Assembly (NCBI GenBank): GCA_963580455.1
Contig: OY756965.1
Coordinates: 8,506,501-8,570,500 of the forward strand
Origin: Euonymus europaeus
Lineage: Eukaryota; Streptophyta; Magnoliopsida; Celastrales; Celastraceae
Length of the DNA: 64,000 nucleotides
Direction of reading: 5' to 3'
A program made the position numbers and the translations under genes. Positions 24,005 through 37,781 of the stretch are shown piece after piece. The stretch's first letter is position 1, and every line of letters begins with the position of its first letter. The notes under the pieces are model-generated. The model did not search any database. It was not told the DNA's origin and worked only from the letters and a program-made list of their open reading frames with translations.

Positions 24005-26086
24005 ACTCGTAAAATTGGGCATAGAAGAACAATAAAAAGTGTACACTGACCAACTTTGATCGTCCGAAGTTGCTCAACTCTCTCTATTGAGGGGCTTTTA
24101 ACAGTTTTGTCCATTTGTAATAAAAAGTTGTTGTTTTGTCATCGAAATAATCTAGCAAGCTTATACTCGTAAAATTGGACATAGAAAAACAATAAAAATT
24201 GTACACCGGGCAACTTTGATGGTCCGAGGTTGCTCAACTCTCGCTATAGAGGAGCTTCTAAAGGTTTTGTCCACTTATCATAGAAAGTTGGTGTTTTTGC
24301 ATCGAAATAATCTCGGAAGCTTATACTCGTAAAATTGGACATAGAAGAACAATAAAAAGTGTACACCGAGCAACTTTGATGGTCCGAAGTTGCTCAACTC
24401 TCTCTATTTGGATGCATTTAACGGTTTTGTCCATTTATCATTTTTGATGGTGTTTTGGCATCGAAAAAATCTCGGAATCTTATACTCGTAAAATTTGACA
24501 TAGAAGAACAATAAAAAGTGTATACCGAGCAACTTTGATCGTCCGAAGTTGCTCAACTCTCTCTATTTAGGAGCTTTTAACGGTTTTGTCCATTTGTAAT
24601 AGAAAGTTATTGTTTTGGCATCGAAATAATGTACGAAGCTTATACTCGTTAAATTTATCATAGAAGAACAATAAAAAGTGTACACCGAGCATTTTTTATG
24701 GTCCGAAGTTGCTCAACTCTCTTTGTGGAAGAGCTTTTAACGATTTTGTTCATTTCTCATCGAGAGTTGCTACTTTGGCATCGAAATAATCTCGGATGCT
24801 TATACTCGTAAAATTTGACATAGAAGAACAATAAAAAGTGTACACTGAGCAACTTTGATGGGCCGAAGTTTCTCAACTCTCTCTATTGAGGAGCTTTTAA
24901 AGGTTTTATACATTTTTAATAGAAAGTTGTTGTTTTGGCATCGAAATAATCTAGCAAGCTTATACTCATAAAATTGGACATAGAAAAACAATAAAAATTG
25001 TACACCGGGCAACTTTGATGGTCCGAAGTTGCTCAACTCTCGCTATAGAGGAGCTTCTAAAGGTTTTGTCCACTTATCATAGAAAGTTGGTGTTTTGGCA
25101 TCGAAATAATCTCGGAAGCTTATACTCATAAAATTGGACATAGAAGAACAATAAAAAGTGTACACCGAGCAACTTTGATGGTCCGAAGTTGCTCAACTCT
25201 CTCTATGAAAAAGTTTTTAATGGTTTTGTCCATTTGTAATGGAAAGTTGTTGTTTTTGGCATCGAAATTATCTACGAAGCTTATACTCGTAAAATTGGGC
25301 ATAGAAGAACAATAAAAAGTGTACACGGAGCAACTTTGATCGTCCGAAGTTGCTCAACTCTCTCTATGAAAACGTTTTTAATGGTTTTGTCCATTTGTAA
25401 TGGAAAGTTGTTGTTTTTGGCATCGAAATAATCTACGAAGCTTATACTCGTAAAATTGGGCATAGAAGAACAATAAAAAGTGTACACTGAGCAACTTTGA
25501 TCGTCCGAAGTTGCTCAACTCTCTCTATTGAGGAGCTTTTAACTGTTTTGTCCATTTGTAATAGAAAGTTGTTGTTTTGGCATCGAAATAATCTAGCAAG
25601 CTTATACTCGTAAAATTGGACATAGAAGAACAATAAAAAGTGTACACCGAGCAACTTTGATGGTCCGAAGTTGCTCAACTCTCTCTATTTGGAGGCTTTT
25701 AATGGTTTTGTCCATTTATCATTTTTGATGGTGTTTTGGCATCGAAATAATCTACGAAGCTTATACTCGTAAAATTTGACATAGAAGAACAATAAAAAGT
25801 GTACACCGAGCAACTTTGATTGTCCGAAGTTACTCAACTCTCTCTATGAAAAAGTTTTTAATGGTTTTGTCCATTTGTAATGGAAAGTTGTTGTTTTTGG
25901 CATCGAAATAATCTACAAAGCTTATACTCGTAAAATTGGGCATAGAAGAACAATAAAAAGTGTACACTGACCAACTTTGATCGTCCGAAGTTGCTCAACT
26001 CTCTCTATTGAGGAGCTTTTAACAGTTTTGTCCATTTGTAATAAAAAGTTGGTGTTTTGGCATCGAAATAATCTAGCAAGCTTATA
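24005..26086 (+). repeat. 18-mer, third copy with internal deletions
   Basis: Later markers recur at +2,081 rather than +2,881 bp from copy 2 (the F unit, the gttgctactttgg variant, gtgtacacggagc, aaaacgttttt). Five monomers (800 bp) are therefore missing near 24,005-24,130, where B-type units have been fused. A second loss removes one C monomer: the B at about 25,447 is followed directly by a D with cttttaatgg at about 25,607. Extra substitutions such as ggatgcattta show this copy has drifted more. Confidence 0.78.
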
Positions 26087-28006
26087 CTCGTAAAATTGGA
26101 CATAGAAAAACAATAAAAATTATACACTGGGCAACTTTGATGGTCCGAAGTTGCTCAACTCTCGCTATAGAGGACCTTCTAAAGGTTTTGTCCACTTATC
26201 ATAGAAAGTTGGTGTTTTGGCATCGAAATAATCTCGGAAGCTTATACTCGTAAAATTGGACATAGAAGAACAATAAAAAGTGTACACCGAGCAACTTTGA
26301 TGGTCCGAAGTTGCTCAACTCTCTCTATTTGGAGGCTTTTAACGGTTTTGTCCATTTATCATTTTTGATGGTGTTTTGGCATCGAAATAATCTACGAAGC
26401 TTATACTGGTGAAATTTGACATAGAAGAACAATAAAAAGTGTACACCGAGCAACTTTGATGGTCCGAAGTTACTCAACTCTCTCTATGAAAAAGTTTTTA
26501 ATGGTTTTGTCCATTTGTAATGGACAGTTGTTGTTTTTGGCATCGAAATAATCTACGAAGCTTATACTCGTAAAATTGGGCATAGAAGAACAATAAAAAC
26601 TGTACACTGACCAACTTTGATCGTCCGAAGTTGCTCAACTCTCTCTATTGAGGAGCTTTTAAGAGTTTTGTCCATTTGTAATAAAAAGTTGTTGTTTTAA
26701 CATCGAAATAATCTAGCAAGCTTATACTCGTAAAATTGGACATAGAAAAACAATAAAAATTGTACACAGGGCAACTTTGATGGTCCGAAGTTGCTCAACT
26801 CTCGCTATAGAGGAGCTTCTAAAGGTTTTGTCCACTTATCATAGAAAGTTGGTGTTTTGGCATCGAAATAATCTCGGAAGCTTATACTCGTAAAATTGGA
26901 CATAGAAGAACAATAAAAAGTGTACACCGAGCAACTTTGATGGTCCGAAGTTGCTCAACTCTCTCTATTTGGAGGCTTTTAACGGTTTTGTCCATTTATC
27001 ATTTTTGATGGTGTTTTGGCATCGAAATAATCTACGAAGCTTATACTCGTAAAATTTGACATAAAAGAACAATAAAAAGTGTACACCGAGCAACTTTGAT
27101 GGTCCGAAGTTACTCAACTCTCTCTATGAAAAAGTTTTTAATGGTTTTGTCCATTTGTAATGGAAATTTGTTGTTTTTGGCATCGAAATAATCTACGAAG
27201 CTTATACGCGTAAAATTGGGCATAGAAGAACAATAAAAAGTGTACACTGACCAACTTTGATCGTCCGAAGGTGCTCAACTCTCTCTATTGAGGGGCTTTT
27301 AACAGTTTTGTCCATTTGTAATAAAAAGTTGTTGTTTTGGCATCGAAATAATCTAGCAAGCTTATACTCGTAAAATTGGACATAGAAAAACAATAAAAAT
27401 TGTACACCGGGCAACTTTGATGGTCCGAAGTTGCTCAACTCTCGCTATAGAGGAGCTTTTAAAGGTTTTGTCCACTTATCATAGAAAGTTGGTGTTTTGG
27501 CATCGAAATAATCTCGGAAGCTTATACTCGTAAAATTGGACATAGAAGAACAATAAAAAGTGTACACCGAGCAACTTTGATAGTCCGAAGTTGCTCAACT
27601 CTCACTATTTGGAGGCTTTTAACGGTTTTGTCGATTTATCATTTTTGATGGTGTTTTGGCATCGAAAAAATCTCGGAATCTTATACTCGTAAAATTTGAC
27701 TTAGAAGAACAATAAAAAGTGTATACCGAGCAACTTTGATCGTCCGAAGTTGCTCAACTCTCTCTATTTAGGAGCTTTTAACGGTTTTGTCCATTTGTAA
27801 TAGAAAGTTGTTGTTTTGGCATCGAAATAATCTACGAAGCTTATACTCGCAAAATTTGACATAGAAGAACAATAAAAAGTGTACACCGAGCAACTTTGAT
27901 TGTCCGAAGTTACTCAACTCTCTCTATGAAAAAGTTTTTAATGGTTTTGTCCATTAGTAATGGAAAGTTGTTGTTTTTGGCATCGAAATAATCTACGAAG
28001 CTTATA
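26087..28006 (+). repeat. Tetramer and pentamer units, no long duplication
   Basis: C, then A-B-C-D and A-B-C-D-E strings in sequence. Private variants include ataatctacaaagc just upstream, actggtgaaatttgac near 26,406, ggacagttgttg near 26,523, and tatacgcg in the B at 27,207. The stretch from 27,207 resembles the stretches from about 29,927 and 31,362, suggesting an older 1.4-2.7 kb periodicity that has since been broken up. Confidence 0.68.
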
Positions 28007-29286
28007 CGCGTAAAATTGGGCATAGAAGAACAATAAAAAGTGTACACTGACCAACTTTGATCGTCCGAAGTTGCTCAACTCTCTCTATTGAGGGGCTTTT
28101 AACAGTTTTGTCCATTTGTAATAAAAAGTTGTTGTTTTGTCATCTAAATAATCTAGCAAGCTTATACTCGTAAAATTGGACATAGAAAAACAATAAAAAT
28201 TGTACACCGGGCAACTTTGATGGTCCGAAGTTGCTTAACTCTCGCTATAGAGGAGCTTCTAAAGGTTTTGTCCACTTATCATAGAAAGTTGGTGTTTTGG
28301 CATCGAAATAATCTCGGAAGCTTATACTCGTAAAATTGGACATAGAAGAACAATAAAAAGTGTACAACGAGCAACTTTGATGGTACGAAGTTGCTCAACT
28401 CTCTCTATTTGGAGGCTTTTAACGGTTTTGTCCATTTATCATTTTTGATGGTGTTTTGGCATCGAAATAATCTACGAAGCTTATACTCGTAAAATTTGAC
28501 ATAGAAGAACAATAAAAAGTGTACACCGAGCAACTTTGATGGTCCGAAGTTACTCAACTCTCTCTATGAAAACGTTTTTAATGGTTTTGTCCATTTGTAA
28601 TGGAAAGTTGTTGTTTTTGGCATCGAAATAATCTACGAAGCTTATACGCGTAAAATTGGGCATAGAAGAACAATAAAAAGTGTACACTGACCAACTTTGA
28701 TCGTCCGAAGTTGCTCAACTCTCTCTATTGAGGGGCTTTTAACAGTTTTGTCCATTTGTAATAAAAAGTTGTTGTTTTGTCATCTAAATAATCTAGCAAG
28801 CTTATACTCGTAAAATTGGACATAGAAAAACAATAAAAATTGTACACCGGGCAACTTTGATGGTCCGAAGTTGCTCAACTCTCGCTATAGAGGAGCTTCT
28901 AAAGGTTTTGTCCACTTATCATAGAAAGTTGGTGTTTTGGCATCGAAATAATCTCGGAAGCTTATACTCGTAAAATTGGACATAGAAGAACAATAAAAAG
29001 TGTACAACGAGCAACTTTGATGGTCCGAAGTTGCTCAACTCTCTCTATTTGGAGGCTTTTAACGGTTTTGTCCATTTATCATTTTTGATGGTGTTTTGGC
29101 ATCGAAATAATCTACGAAGCTTATACTCGTAAAATTTGACATAGAAGAACAATAAAAAGTGTACACCGAGCAACTTTGATGGTCCGAAGTTACTCAACTC
29201 TCTCTATGAAAACGTTTTTAATGGTTTTGTCCATTTGTAATGGAAAGTTGTTGTTTTTGGCATCGAAATTATCTACGAAGCTTATA
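28007..29286 (+). repeat. 640-bp B-C-D-A tetramer duplicated in tandem
   Basis: Copy 1 is 28,007-28,646 and copy 2 is 28,647-29,286. Both carry tatacgcg in B, gtcatctaaataatc at the B end and gtgtacaacgagc in D. Copy 1 alone has gttgcttaac (about 28,232) and gatggtacgaag (about 28,380). The order B-C-D-A is the basic tetramer, so this is a recent single-tetramer duplication within older tetramers. Confidence 0.82.
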
Positions 29287-32160
29287 CTCGTAAAATTGGG
29301 CATAGAAGAACAATAAAAAGTGTGCACTGACCAACTTTGATCGTCCGAAGTTGCTCAACTCTCTCTATTGAGGAGCTTTTAACAGTTTTGTCCATTTGTA
29401 ATAAAAAGTTGTTGTTTTAACATCGAAATAATCTAGCAAGCTTATACTCGTAAAATTGGACATAAAAAAACAATAAAAATTGTACACCGGGCAACTTTGA
29501 TGGTCCGAAGTTGCTCAACTCTCGCTATAGAGGAGCTTCTAAAGGTTTTGTCCACTTATCATAGAAAGTTGGTGTTTTGGCATCGAAATAATCTCGGAAG
29601 ATTATACTCGTAAAATTGGACATAGAAGAACAATAAAAAGTGTACACCGAGCAACTTTGATGGTCCGAAGTTGCTCAACTCTCTCTATTTGGAGGCTTTT
29701 AACGGTTTTGTCCATTTATCATTTTTGATGGTATTTTGGCATCGAAATAATCTACGAAGCTTATACTCGTAAAATTTGACATAAAAGAACAATAAAAAGT
29801 GTACACCGAGCAACTTTGATGTTCCGAAGTTACTCAACTCTCTCTATGAAAAAGTTTTTAATGGTTTTGTCCATTTGTAATGGAAAGTTGTTGTTTTTGG
29901 AATCGAAATAATCTACGAAGCTTATACGCGTAAAACTGGGCATAGAAGAACAATAAAAAGTTTACACTGACCAACTTTGATCGTCCGAAGTTGCTCAACT
30001 CTCTCTATTGAGGGGCTTTTAACAGTTTTGTCCATTTCTAATAAAAAGTTGTTGTTTTGGCATCGAAATAATATAGCAAGCTTATACTCGTAAAATTGGA
30101 CATAGAAAAACAATAAAAATTGTACACCGGGCAACTTTGATGGTCCGAAGTTGCTCAACTCTCGCTATAGAGGAGCTTTTAAAGGTTTTGTCCACTTATC
30201 ATAGAAAGTTGGTGTTTTGGCATCGAAATAATCTCGGAAGCTTATACTCGTAAAATTGGACATAGAAGAACAATAAAAAGTGTACACCGAGCAACTTTGA
30301 TGGTCCGAAGTTGCTCAACTCTCACTATTTGGAGGCTTTTAACGGTTTTGTCCATTTATCATTTTTGATGGTGTTTTGGCATCGAAAAAATCTCGGAATC
30401 TTATACTCGTAAAATTTGACATAGAAGAACAATAAAAAGTGTATACCGAGCAACTTTGATCGTCCGAAGTTGCTCAACTCTCTCTATTTAGGAGCTTTTA
30501 ACGGTTTTGTCCATTTGTAATAGAAAGTTGTTGTTTTGGCATCGAAATAATCTACGAAGCTTATACTCGCAAAATTTGACATAGAAGAACAATAAAAAGT
30601 GTACACCGAGCAACTTTGATGGTCCGAAGTTGCTCAACTCTCACTATTTGGAGGCTTTTAACGGTTTTGTCCATTTATCATTTTTGATGGTGTTTTGGCA
30701 TCGAAAAAATCTCGGAATCTTATACTCGTAAAATTTGACATAGAAGAACAATAAAAAGTGTACACTGAGCAACTTTGATCGTCCGAAGTTGCTCAACTCT
30801 CTCTATTGAGGAGCTTTTAACAGTTTTGTCCATTTGTAATAAAAAGTTGTTTTAACATCGAAATAATCTAGCAAGCTTATACTCGTAAAATTGGACATAG
30901 AAAAACAATAAAAATTGTACACCGGGCAACTTTGATGGTCCGAAGTTGCTCAACTCTCGCTATAGAGGAGCTTCTAAAGGTTTTGTCCACTTATCATAGA
31001 AAGTTGGTGTTTTGGCATCGAAATAATCTCGGAAGCTTATACTCGTAAAATTGGACATAGAAGAACAATAAAAAGTGTACACCGAGCAACTTTGATGGTC
31101 CGAAGTTGCTCAACTCTCTCTATTTGGAGGCTTTTAACGGTTTTGTCCATTTATCATTTTTGATGGTGTTTTGGCATCGAAATAATCTACGAAGCTTATA
31201 CTCGTAAAATTTGACATAAAAGAACAATAAAAAGTGTACACCGAGCAACTTTGATGGTCCGAAGTTACTCAACTCTCTCTATGAAAAAGTTTTTAATGGT
31301 TTTGTCCATTTGTAATGGAAAGTTGTTGTTTTTGGCATCGAAATAATCTACGAAGCTTATACGCGTAAAATTGGGCATAGAAGAACAATAAAAAGTGTAC
31401 ACTGACCAACTTTGATCGTCCGAAGTTGCTCAACTCTCTCTATTGAGGGGCTTTTAAAAGTTTTGTCCATTTGTAATAAAAAGTTGTTGTGTTGGCATCG
31501 AAATAATCTAGCAAGCTTATACTCGTAAAATTGGACATAGAAAAACAATAAAAATTGTACACCGGGCAACTTTGATGGTCCGAAGTTGCTCAACTCTCGC
31601 TATAGAGGAGCTTTTAAAGGTTTTGTCCACTTATCATAGAAAGTTGGTGTTTTGGCATCGAAATAATCTCGGAAGCTTATACTCGTAAAATTGGACATAG
31701 AAGAACAATAAAAAGTGTACACCGAGCAACTTTGATGGTCCGAAGTTGCTCAACTCTCACTATTTGGAGGCTTTTAACGGTTTTGTCCATTTATCATTTT
31801 TGATGGTGTTTTGGCATCGAAAAAATCTCGGAATCTTATACTCGTAAAATTTGACATAGAAGAACAATAAAAAGTGTATACCGAGCAACTTTGATCGTCC
31901 GAAGTTGCTCAACTCTCTCTATTTAGGATCTTTCAACGGTTTTGTCCATTTGTAATAAAAGTTGTTGTTTTGGCATCGAAATAATCTACGAAGCTTATAC
32001 TCGCAAAATTTGACATAGAAGAACAATAAAAAGTGTACACCGAGCAACTTTGATTGTCCGAAGTTACTCAACTCTCTCTATGAAAAAGTTTTTAATGGTT
32101 TTGTCCATTAGTAATGGAAAGTTGTTGTTTTTGGCATCGAAATAATCTACGAAGCTTATA
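29287..32160 (+). repeat. Mixed tetramer region with repeated D-E modules
   Basis: The region has A-E units with B monomers at about 29,287, 29,927, 30,762 and 31,362. The D monomers carry tctcactatttgg. Around 30,580-30,760 an A-start/D-end hybrid gives an unusual D-E-D series. One monomer near 30,841-30,860 is short because one GTT triplet is lost from the gttgttgtttt tract. Around 31,955 another tract is shortened (aataaaagttg). Confidence 0.68.
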
Positions 32161-35100
32161 CTCGTAAAATTGGGCATAGAAAAACAATAAAAAGTGTACA
32201 CTGAGCAACTTTGATAGTCCGAAGCTGCTCAACTCTCTCTATTGAGGGGCTTTTAACAGTTTTGTCCATTTGTAATAAAAAGTTGTTGTTTTGTCATCAA
32301 AATAATCTAGCAAGCTTATACTCGTAAAATTGGACATAGAAAAACAATAAAAATTGTACACCGGGCAACTTTGATGGTCCGAAGTTGCTCAACTCTCGCT
32401 ATAGAGGAGCTTCTAAAGGTTTTGTCCACTTATCATAGAAAGTTGGTGTTTTGGCATCGAAATAATCTAGCAAGCTTATACTCGTAAAATTGGACATAGA
32501 AGAATAATAAAAAGTGTACACCGAGCAAATTTGATGGTCCGAAGTTACTCAACTCTCTCTATGAAGAAGTTTTTAATGGTTTTGTCTATTTGTAATGGAA
32601 AGTTGTTGTTTTTGGCATTGAAATAATCTACGAAGCTTATACTCGTAGAATTGGGCATAGAAGAACAATAAAAAGTGTACACTGAGCAACTTTGATGGTC
32701 CGAAGTTGCTCAACTCTCGCTATAGAGGAGCTTTTAACGGTTTTGTCCACTTGTCATAGAAAGTTAGTGTTTTGGCATTGAAATAATCTCAGAAGATTAT
32801 ATTTGTAAAATTTGACATAGAAGAACAATAAAAAGGATACACCGAGCAACTTTTATATTCCGACGTTGCTCAACTCTCGCTATAGAGGAGCTTCTAAAGG
32901 TTTTGTCCACTTATCATAGAAAGTTGGTGTTTTGGCATCGAAATAATCTCGGAAGCTTATACTCGTAAAATTGGACATAGAAGAACAATAAAAAGTGTAC
33001 ACCGAACAACTTTGATGGTCCGAAGTTGCCCAACTCTCTCTATTTGGAGGCTTTTAACGGTTTTATCCATTTATCATTTTTGATGGTGTTTTGGCATCGA
33101 AAAAATCTCGGAATCTTATACTCGTAAAATTTGACATAGAAGAACAATAAAAAGTGTATACCGAGCAACTTTGATCGTCCGAAGTTGCTCAACTCTCTCT
33201 ATTTAGGAGCTTTTAACGGTTTTGTCCATTTGTAATAGAAAGTTGTTGTTTTGGCATCGAAATAATCTACGAAGCTTATACTCGTTAAATTTATCATAGA
33301 AGAACAATAAAAAGTGTACACCGAGCATTTTTGATGATCCAAAGTTGCTCAACTCTCTCTGTGGAAGAGCTTTTAACGATTTTGTTCATTTCTCATAGAG
33401 AGTTGGTGTTTTGGCATCGAAATAATCTCGGATGCTTATACTCGTAAAATTTGACATAGAAGAACAATAAAAAGTGTACACGGAGCAACTTTGTTGGTCC
33501 GAAGTTGCTCAACTCTCTCTATTTGGAGGCTTTTAACGGTTTTGTCCAGTTATCATTTTTTATGGTGTTTTGGCATCGAAAAAATCTCGGAATCTTATAC
33601 TCGTAAAATTTGACATAGAAGAACAATAAAAAGTGTATACCGAGCAACTTTGATCGTCCGAAGTTGCTCAACTCTCTCTATTTGGGAGCTTTTAACTTTT
33701 TTGTTCATTTCTCATAGAGAGTTGGTGTTTTGGCATCGAAATAATCTCGGATGCTTATACTCGTAAAATTTGACATAGAAGAACAATAAAAAGTGTACAC
33801 GGAGCAACTTTGATGGTCCGAAGTTGTTCAACTCTTTTTATGGAGGTGCTTTTAACGGTTTTGTCCATTTGTCATAGAAAGTTGGTGTTTTGGCATCGAA
33901 ATAATCTCGGAAGCTTATACTCGTTAAATTTTTCATAGAAGAACAATATAAAGAGTACACCGAGCAACTTTGATGGTTTGAAGTTGCTCAACTCTCTCTA
34001 TTTAGGAGCTTTTAACGGTTTTGTCCATTTGTAATAGAAAGTTGTTATTTTGGCATCGAAATAATCTACGAAGCTTATACTCGTAAAATTTGACATAGAA
34101 GAACAATAAAAAGTGTACACCGAGCAACTTTGATAGTCCGAAGTTACTCAACTCTCTCTAGGATAAAGTTTTTAATGGTTTTGTCCATTTGTAATGGAAA
34201 GTTGTTGTTTTTGGCATCGAAATAATCTACGAAGCTTATACTCGTAAAATTGGGCATAGAAGAACAATAAAAAGTGTACACTGAGCAACTTTGATCGTCC
34301 GAAGTTGCTCAACTCTCTCTATTGAGGGGCTTTCAACAGTTTTGTCCATTTGTAATAGAAATTTGTTGTTTTGGCATCGAAATAATCTAGCAAGCTTATA
34401 CTCGTAAAATTGGACATAGAAAAACAATAAAAATTGTACACCGGGCAACTTTGATGGTCCGAAGTTGCTCAACTCTCGCTATAGAGGAGCTTCTAAAGGT
34501 TATGTCCACTTATCATAGAAAGTTGGTGTTTTGGCATCGAAATAATCTCGGAAGCTTATACTCGTAAAATTGGACATAGAAGAACAATAAAAAGTGTACA
34601 CCGAGCAACTTTGTTGGTCCGAAGTTGCTCAACTCTCTCTATTTGGAGGCTTTTAACGGTTTTGTCCATTTATCATTTTTGATGGTGTTTTGGCATCGAA
34701 AAAATCTCGGAATCTTATACTCGTAAAATTTGACATAGAAGAACAATAAAAAGTGTATACCGAGCTACTTTGATCGTCCGAAGTTGCTCAACTCTCTCTG
34801 TTTAGGAGCTTTTAACGGTTTTCTCCATTTGTAATAGAAAGTTGTTGTTTTGGCATCGAAATAATCTACGAAGCGTATACTCGCAAAATTTGACATAGAA
34901 GAACAATAAAAAGTGTACACCGAGCAACTTTGATGGTCCGAAGTTGTTCAACTCTCTCTATGAAAAAGTTTTTAATGGTTTTGTCTATTTGTAATGGAAA
35001 GTTGTTGTTTTTGGCATCGAAATAATCTACGAAGCTTATACTCGTAAAATTGGGCATAGAAGAATAATAAAAAGAGTACACCGAGCAACTTTGATGGTCC

Positions 35101-35360
35101 GAAGTTGCTCAACACTCTCTATTGAGTAGCTTTTAACAGTTTTGTCCATTTGTAATAGAAAGTTGTTGTTTTGGCATCGAAATAATCTAGCAAGCTTATA
35201 CTCGTAAAATCGGACATAGAAAAACAATAAAAATTGTACACCGGGCAACTTTGATGGTCCGTAGTTGCTCAACTCTCGCTATAGAGGAGCTTCTAAACGT
35301 TTTGTCCACTTATCATAGAAAGTTGGTGTTTTGGCATCGAAATAATCTCGGAAGCTTATA
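32161..35360 (+). repeat. Irregular region introducing F, G and H modules
   Basis: This begins with B and C units, then the sister (about 32,465-32,960) of the diverged segment at 16,966-17,446, then D-E-F units and the first G and H monomers (from about 33,444 and 33,924). A truncated-looking E/F hybrid lies near 33,690-33,720, where gggagcttttaact runs into ttttgttcatttctc. The B monomer at about 34,241 recurs at +2,080 bp, outside the 2,421-bp HOR frame, so several overlapping duplications happened here. Confidence 0.68.
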
Positions 35361-37781
35361 CTCGTAAAATTGGACATAGAAGAACAATAAAAAGTGTACA
35401 CCGAGCAACTTTTATAGTCCGACGTTGCTCAACTCTCTCTATTTGGAGGCTTTTAACGGTTTTGTCCATTTATCATTTTTGATGGTGTTTTGGCATCGAA
35501 AAAATCTCGGAATCTTATACTCGTAAAATTTGACATAGAAGAACAATAAAAAGTGTATACCGAGCAACTTTGATCGTCCGAAGTTGCTCAACTCTCTCTA
35601 TTTAGGAGCTTTTAACGGTTTTGTCCATTTGTAATAGAAAGATGTTGTTTTGGCATCAAAATAATCTACGAAGCTTATACTCGTTAAATTTATCATAGAA
35701 GAACAATAAAAAGTGTACACCGAGCATTTTCGATGGGCCAAAGTTGCTCAACTCTCTCTGTGGAAGAGCTTTTGACGATTTTGTTCATTTCTCATAGAGA
35801 GTTGGTGTTTTGGCATCGAAATAATCTCGGATGCTTATACTCGTAAAATTTGACATAGAAGAACAATAAAAAGTGTACACGGAGCAACTTTGATGGTCCG
35901 AAGTTGTTCAACTCTCTTTATGGAGGTGCTTTTAACGGTTTTGTCCATTTGTCATAGAAAGTTGGTGTTTTGGCATCGAAATAATCTCGGAAGCTTATAC
36001 TCGTTAAATTTGTCATAGAAGAACAATAAAAAGAGTACACCGAGCAACTTTGATGGTCCGAAGTTGCTCAACTCTCTCTATTTAGGAGCTTTTAACGGTT
36101 TTGTCCATTTGTAATAGAAAGTTGTTATTTTGGCATCGAAATAATCTACGAAGCTTATACTCGTAAAATTTGACATAGAAGAACAATAAAAAGTGTACAC
36201 CGAGCAACTTTGATGGTCCGAAGTTACTCAACTCTCTCTATGAAAAAGTTTTTAATGGTTTTGTCCATTTGTAATGGAATGTTGTTGTTTTTGGCATCGA
36301 AATAATCTACGAAGCTTATACTCGTAAAATTGGGCATAGAAGAACAATAAAAAGTGTACACTGAGCAACTTTGATCTTCCGAAGTTGCTCAACTCTCTCT
36401 ATTGAGTGCCTTTTAACAGTTTTGTCCATTTGTAATAGAAATTTGTTGTTTTGGCATCGAAATAATCTAGCAAGCTTATACTCGTAAAATTGGACATAGA
36501 AAAACAATAAAAATTGTACACCGGGCAACTTTGATGGTCCGAAGTTGCTCAACTCTCTCTATAGAGGAGCTTCTAAAGGTTATGTCCACTTATCATAGAA
36601 AGTTGGTGTTTTGGTATCGAAATAATCTCGGAAGCTTATACTCGTAAAATTGGACATAGAAGAACAATAAAAAGTGTACACCGCGCAACTTTGTTGGTCC
36701 GAAGTTGCACAACTCTCTCTATTTGGAGGCTTTTAACGGTTTTGTCCATTTATCATTTTTGATGGTGTTTTGGCATCGAAAAAATCTCGGAATCTTATAC
36801 TCGTAAAATTTGCCATAGAAGAACAATAAAAAATGTATACCGAGCTACTTTGATCGTCCGAAGTTGCTCAACTCTCTCTGTTTAGGAGCTTTTAACGGTT
36901 TTCTCCATTTGTAATAGAAAGTTGTTGTTTTGGCATCGAAATAATCTACGAAGCTTATACTCGCAAAATTTGACATAGAAGAACAATAAAAAGTGTACAC
37001 CGAGCAACTTTGATGGTCCGAAGTTGTTCAACTTTGATGGTCCGAAGTTGCTCAACTCTCTCTATTGAGGGCCTTTTAACAGTTTTGTCCATTTGTAATA
37101 GAAATTTGTTGTTTTGGCATCGAAATAATCTAGCAAGCTTATACTCGTAAAATTGGACATAGAAAAACAATAAAAATTGTACACCGGCCAACTTTGATGG
37201 TCCGAAGTTGTTCAACTCTCGCTATAGAGGTGCTTCTAACGGTTTTGTCCACTTATCATAGAAAATTGGTGTTTTGGCATCGAAATAATCTCGGAAGCTT
37301 ATACTCGTAAAATTGGACATAGAAGAACAATAAAAAGTGTACACCGAGCAACTTTGATGGTCCGAAGTTGCTCAACTCTCTCTATTTGGAGGCTTTTAAC
37401 GGTTTTGTACATTTATCATTTTTGATGTCGTTTTGGCATCGAAAAAATCTCGGAATCTTATACTCGTAAAATTTGACATAGAAGAACAATAAAAAGTGTA
37501 TACCGAGCAACTCTGATCGTCCGAAGTTGCTCAACTCTCTCTATTTAGGAGCTTTTAACGGTTTTGTCCATTTGTAATAGAAAGTTGTTGTTTTGGCATC
37601 GAAAAATCTACGAAGCTTATACTCGTTAAATTTATCATAGAAGAACAATAAAAAGTGTACACCGAGCATTTTTGATGGGCCGAAGTTGCTCAACTCTCTC
37701 TATGGAAGAGCTTTTAACGATTTTGTTCATTTCTCATAGAGAGTTGGTGTTTTGGTAACGAAATAATCTGGGATGCTTATA
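35361..37781 (+). repeat. 15-monomer higher-order repeat, copy 1 (2,421 bp)
   Basis: The string begins with D (gtccgacgttgc), E with agaaagatgttg, F with gcattttcgatgggcc, G, H, A, B, C, D, E, then the elongated A/B hybrid (36,960-37,143), C, D, E and F. It recurs 2,421 bp downstream. The length is 15 monomers plus 24 bp because of the elongated unit. The junction to copy 2 is an F-end to D-start switch near 37,776-37,790 (ctgggatgctt, then taaaattggac). Confidence 0.84.
36960..37143 (+). repeat. 184-bp elongated monomer with internal 24-bp duplication
   Basis: The first half is A-type (ctcgcaaaatttgac) and the second half B-type (ctattgagggcc). Between them the 24-bp dyad segment occurs twice, at 37,005-37,028 and 37,029-37,052, differing by one base (gttgtt against gttgct). 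Each unit starts with CAACT, and CAACT normally occurs twice per monomer exactly 24 bp apart. The unit is probably the product of an exchange misaligned at these short direct repeats. The same elongated unit is present at 39,381 and 40,044. Confidence 0.88.
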
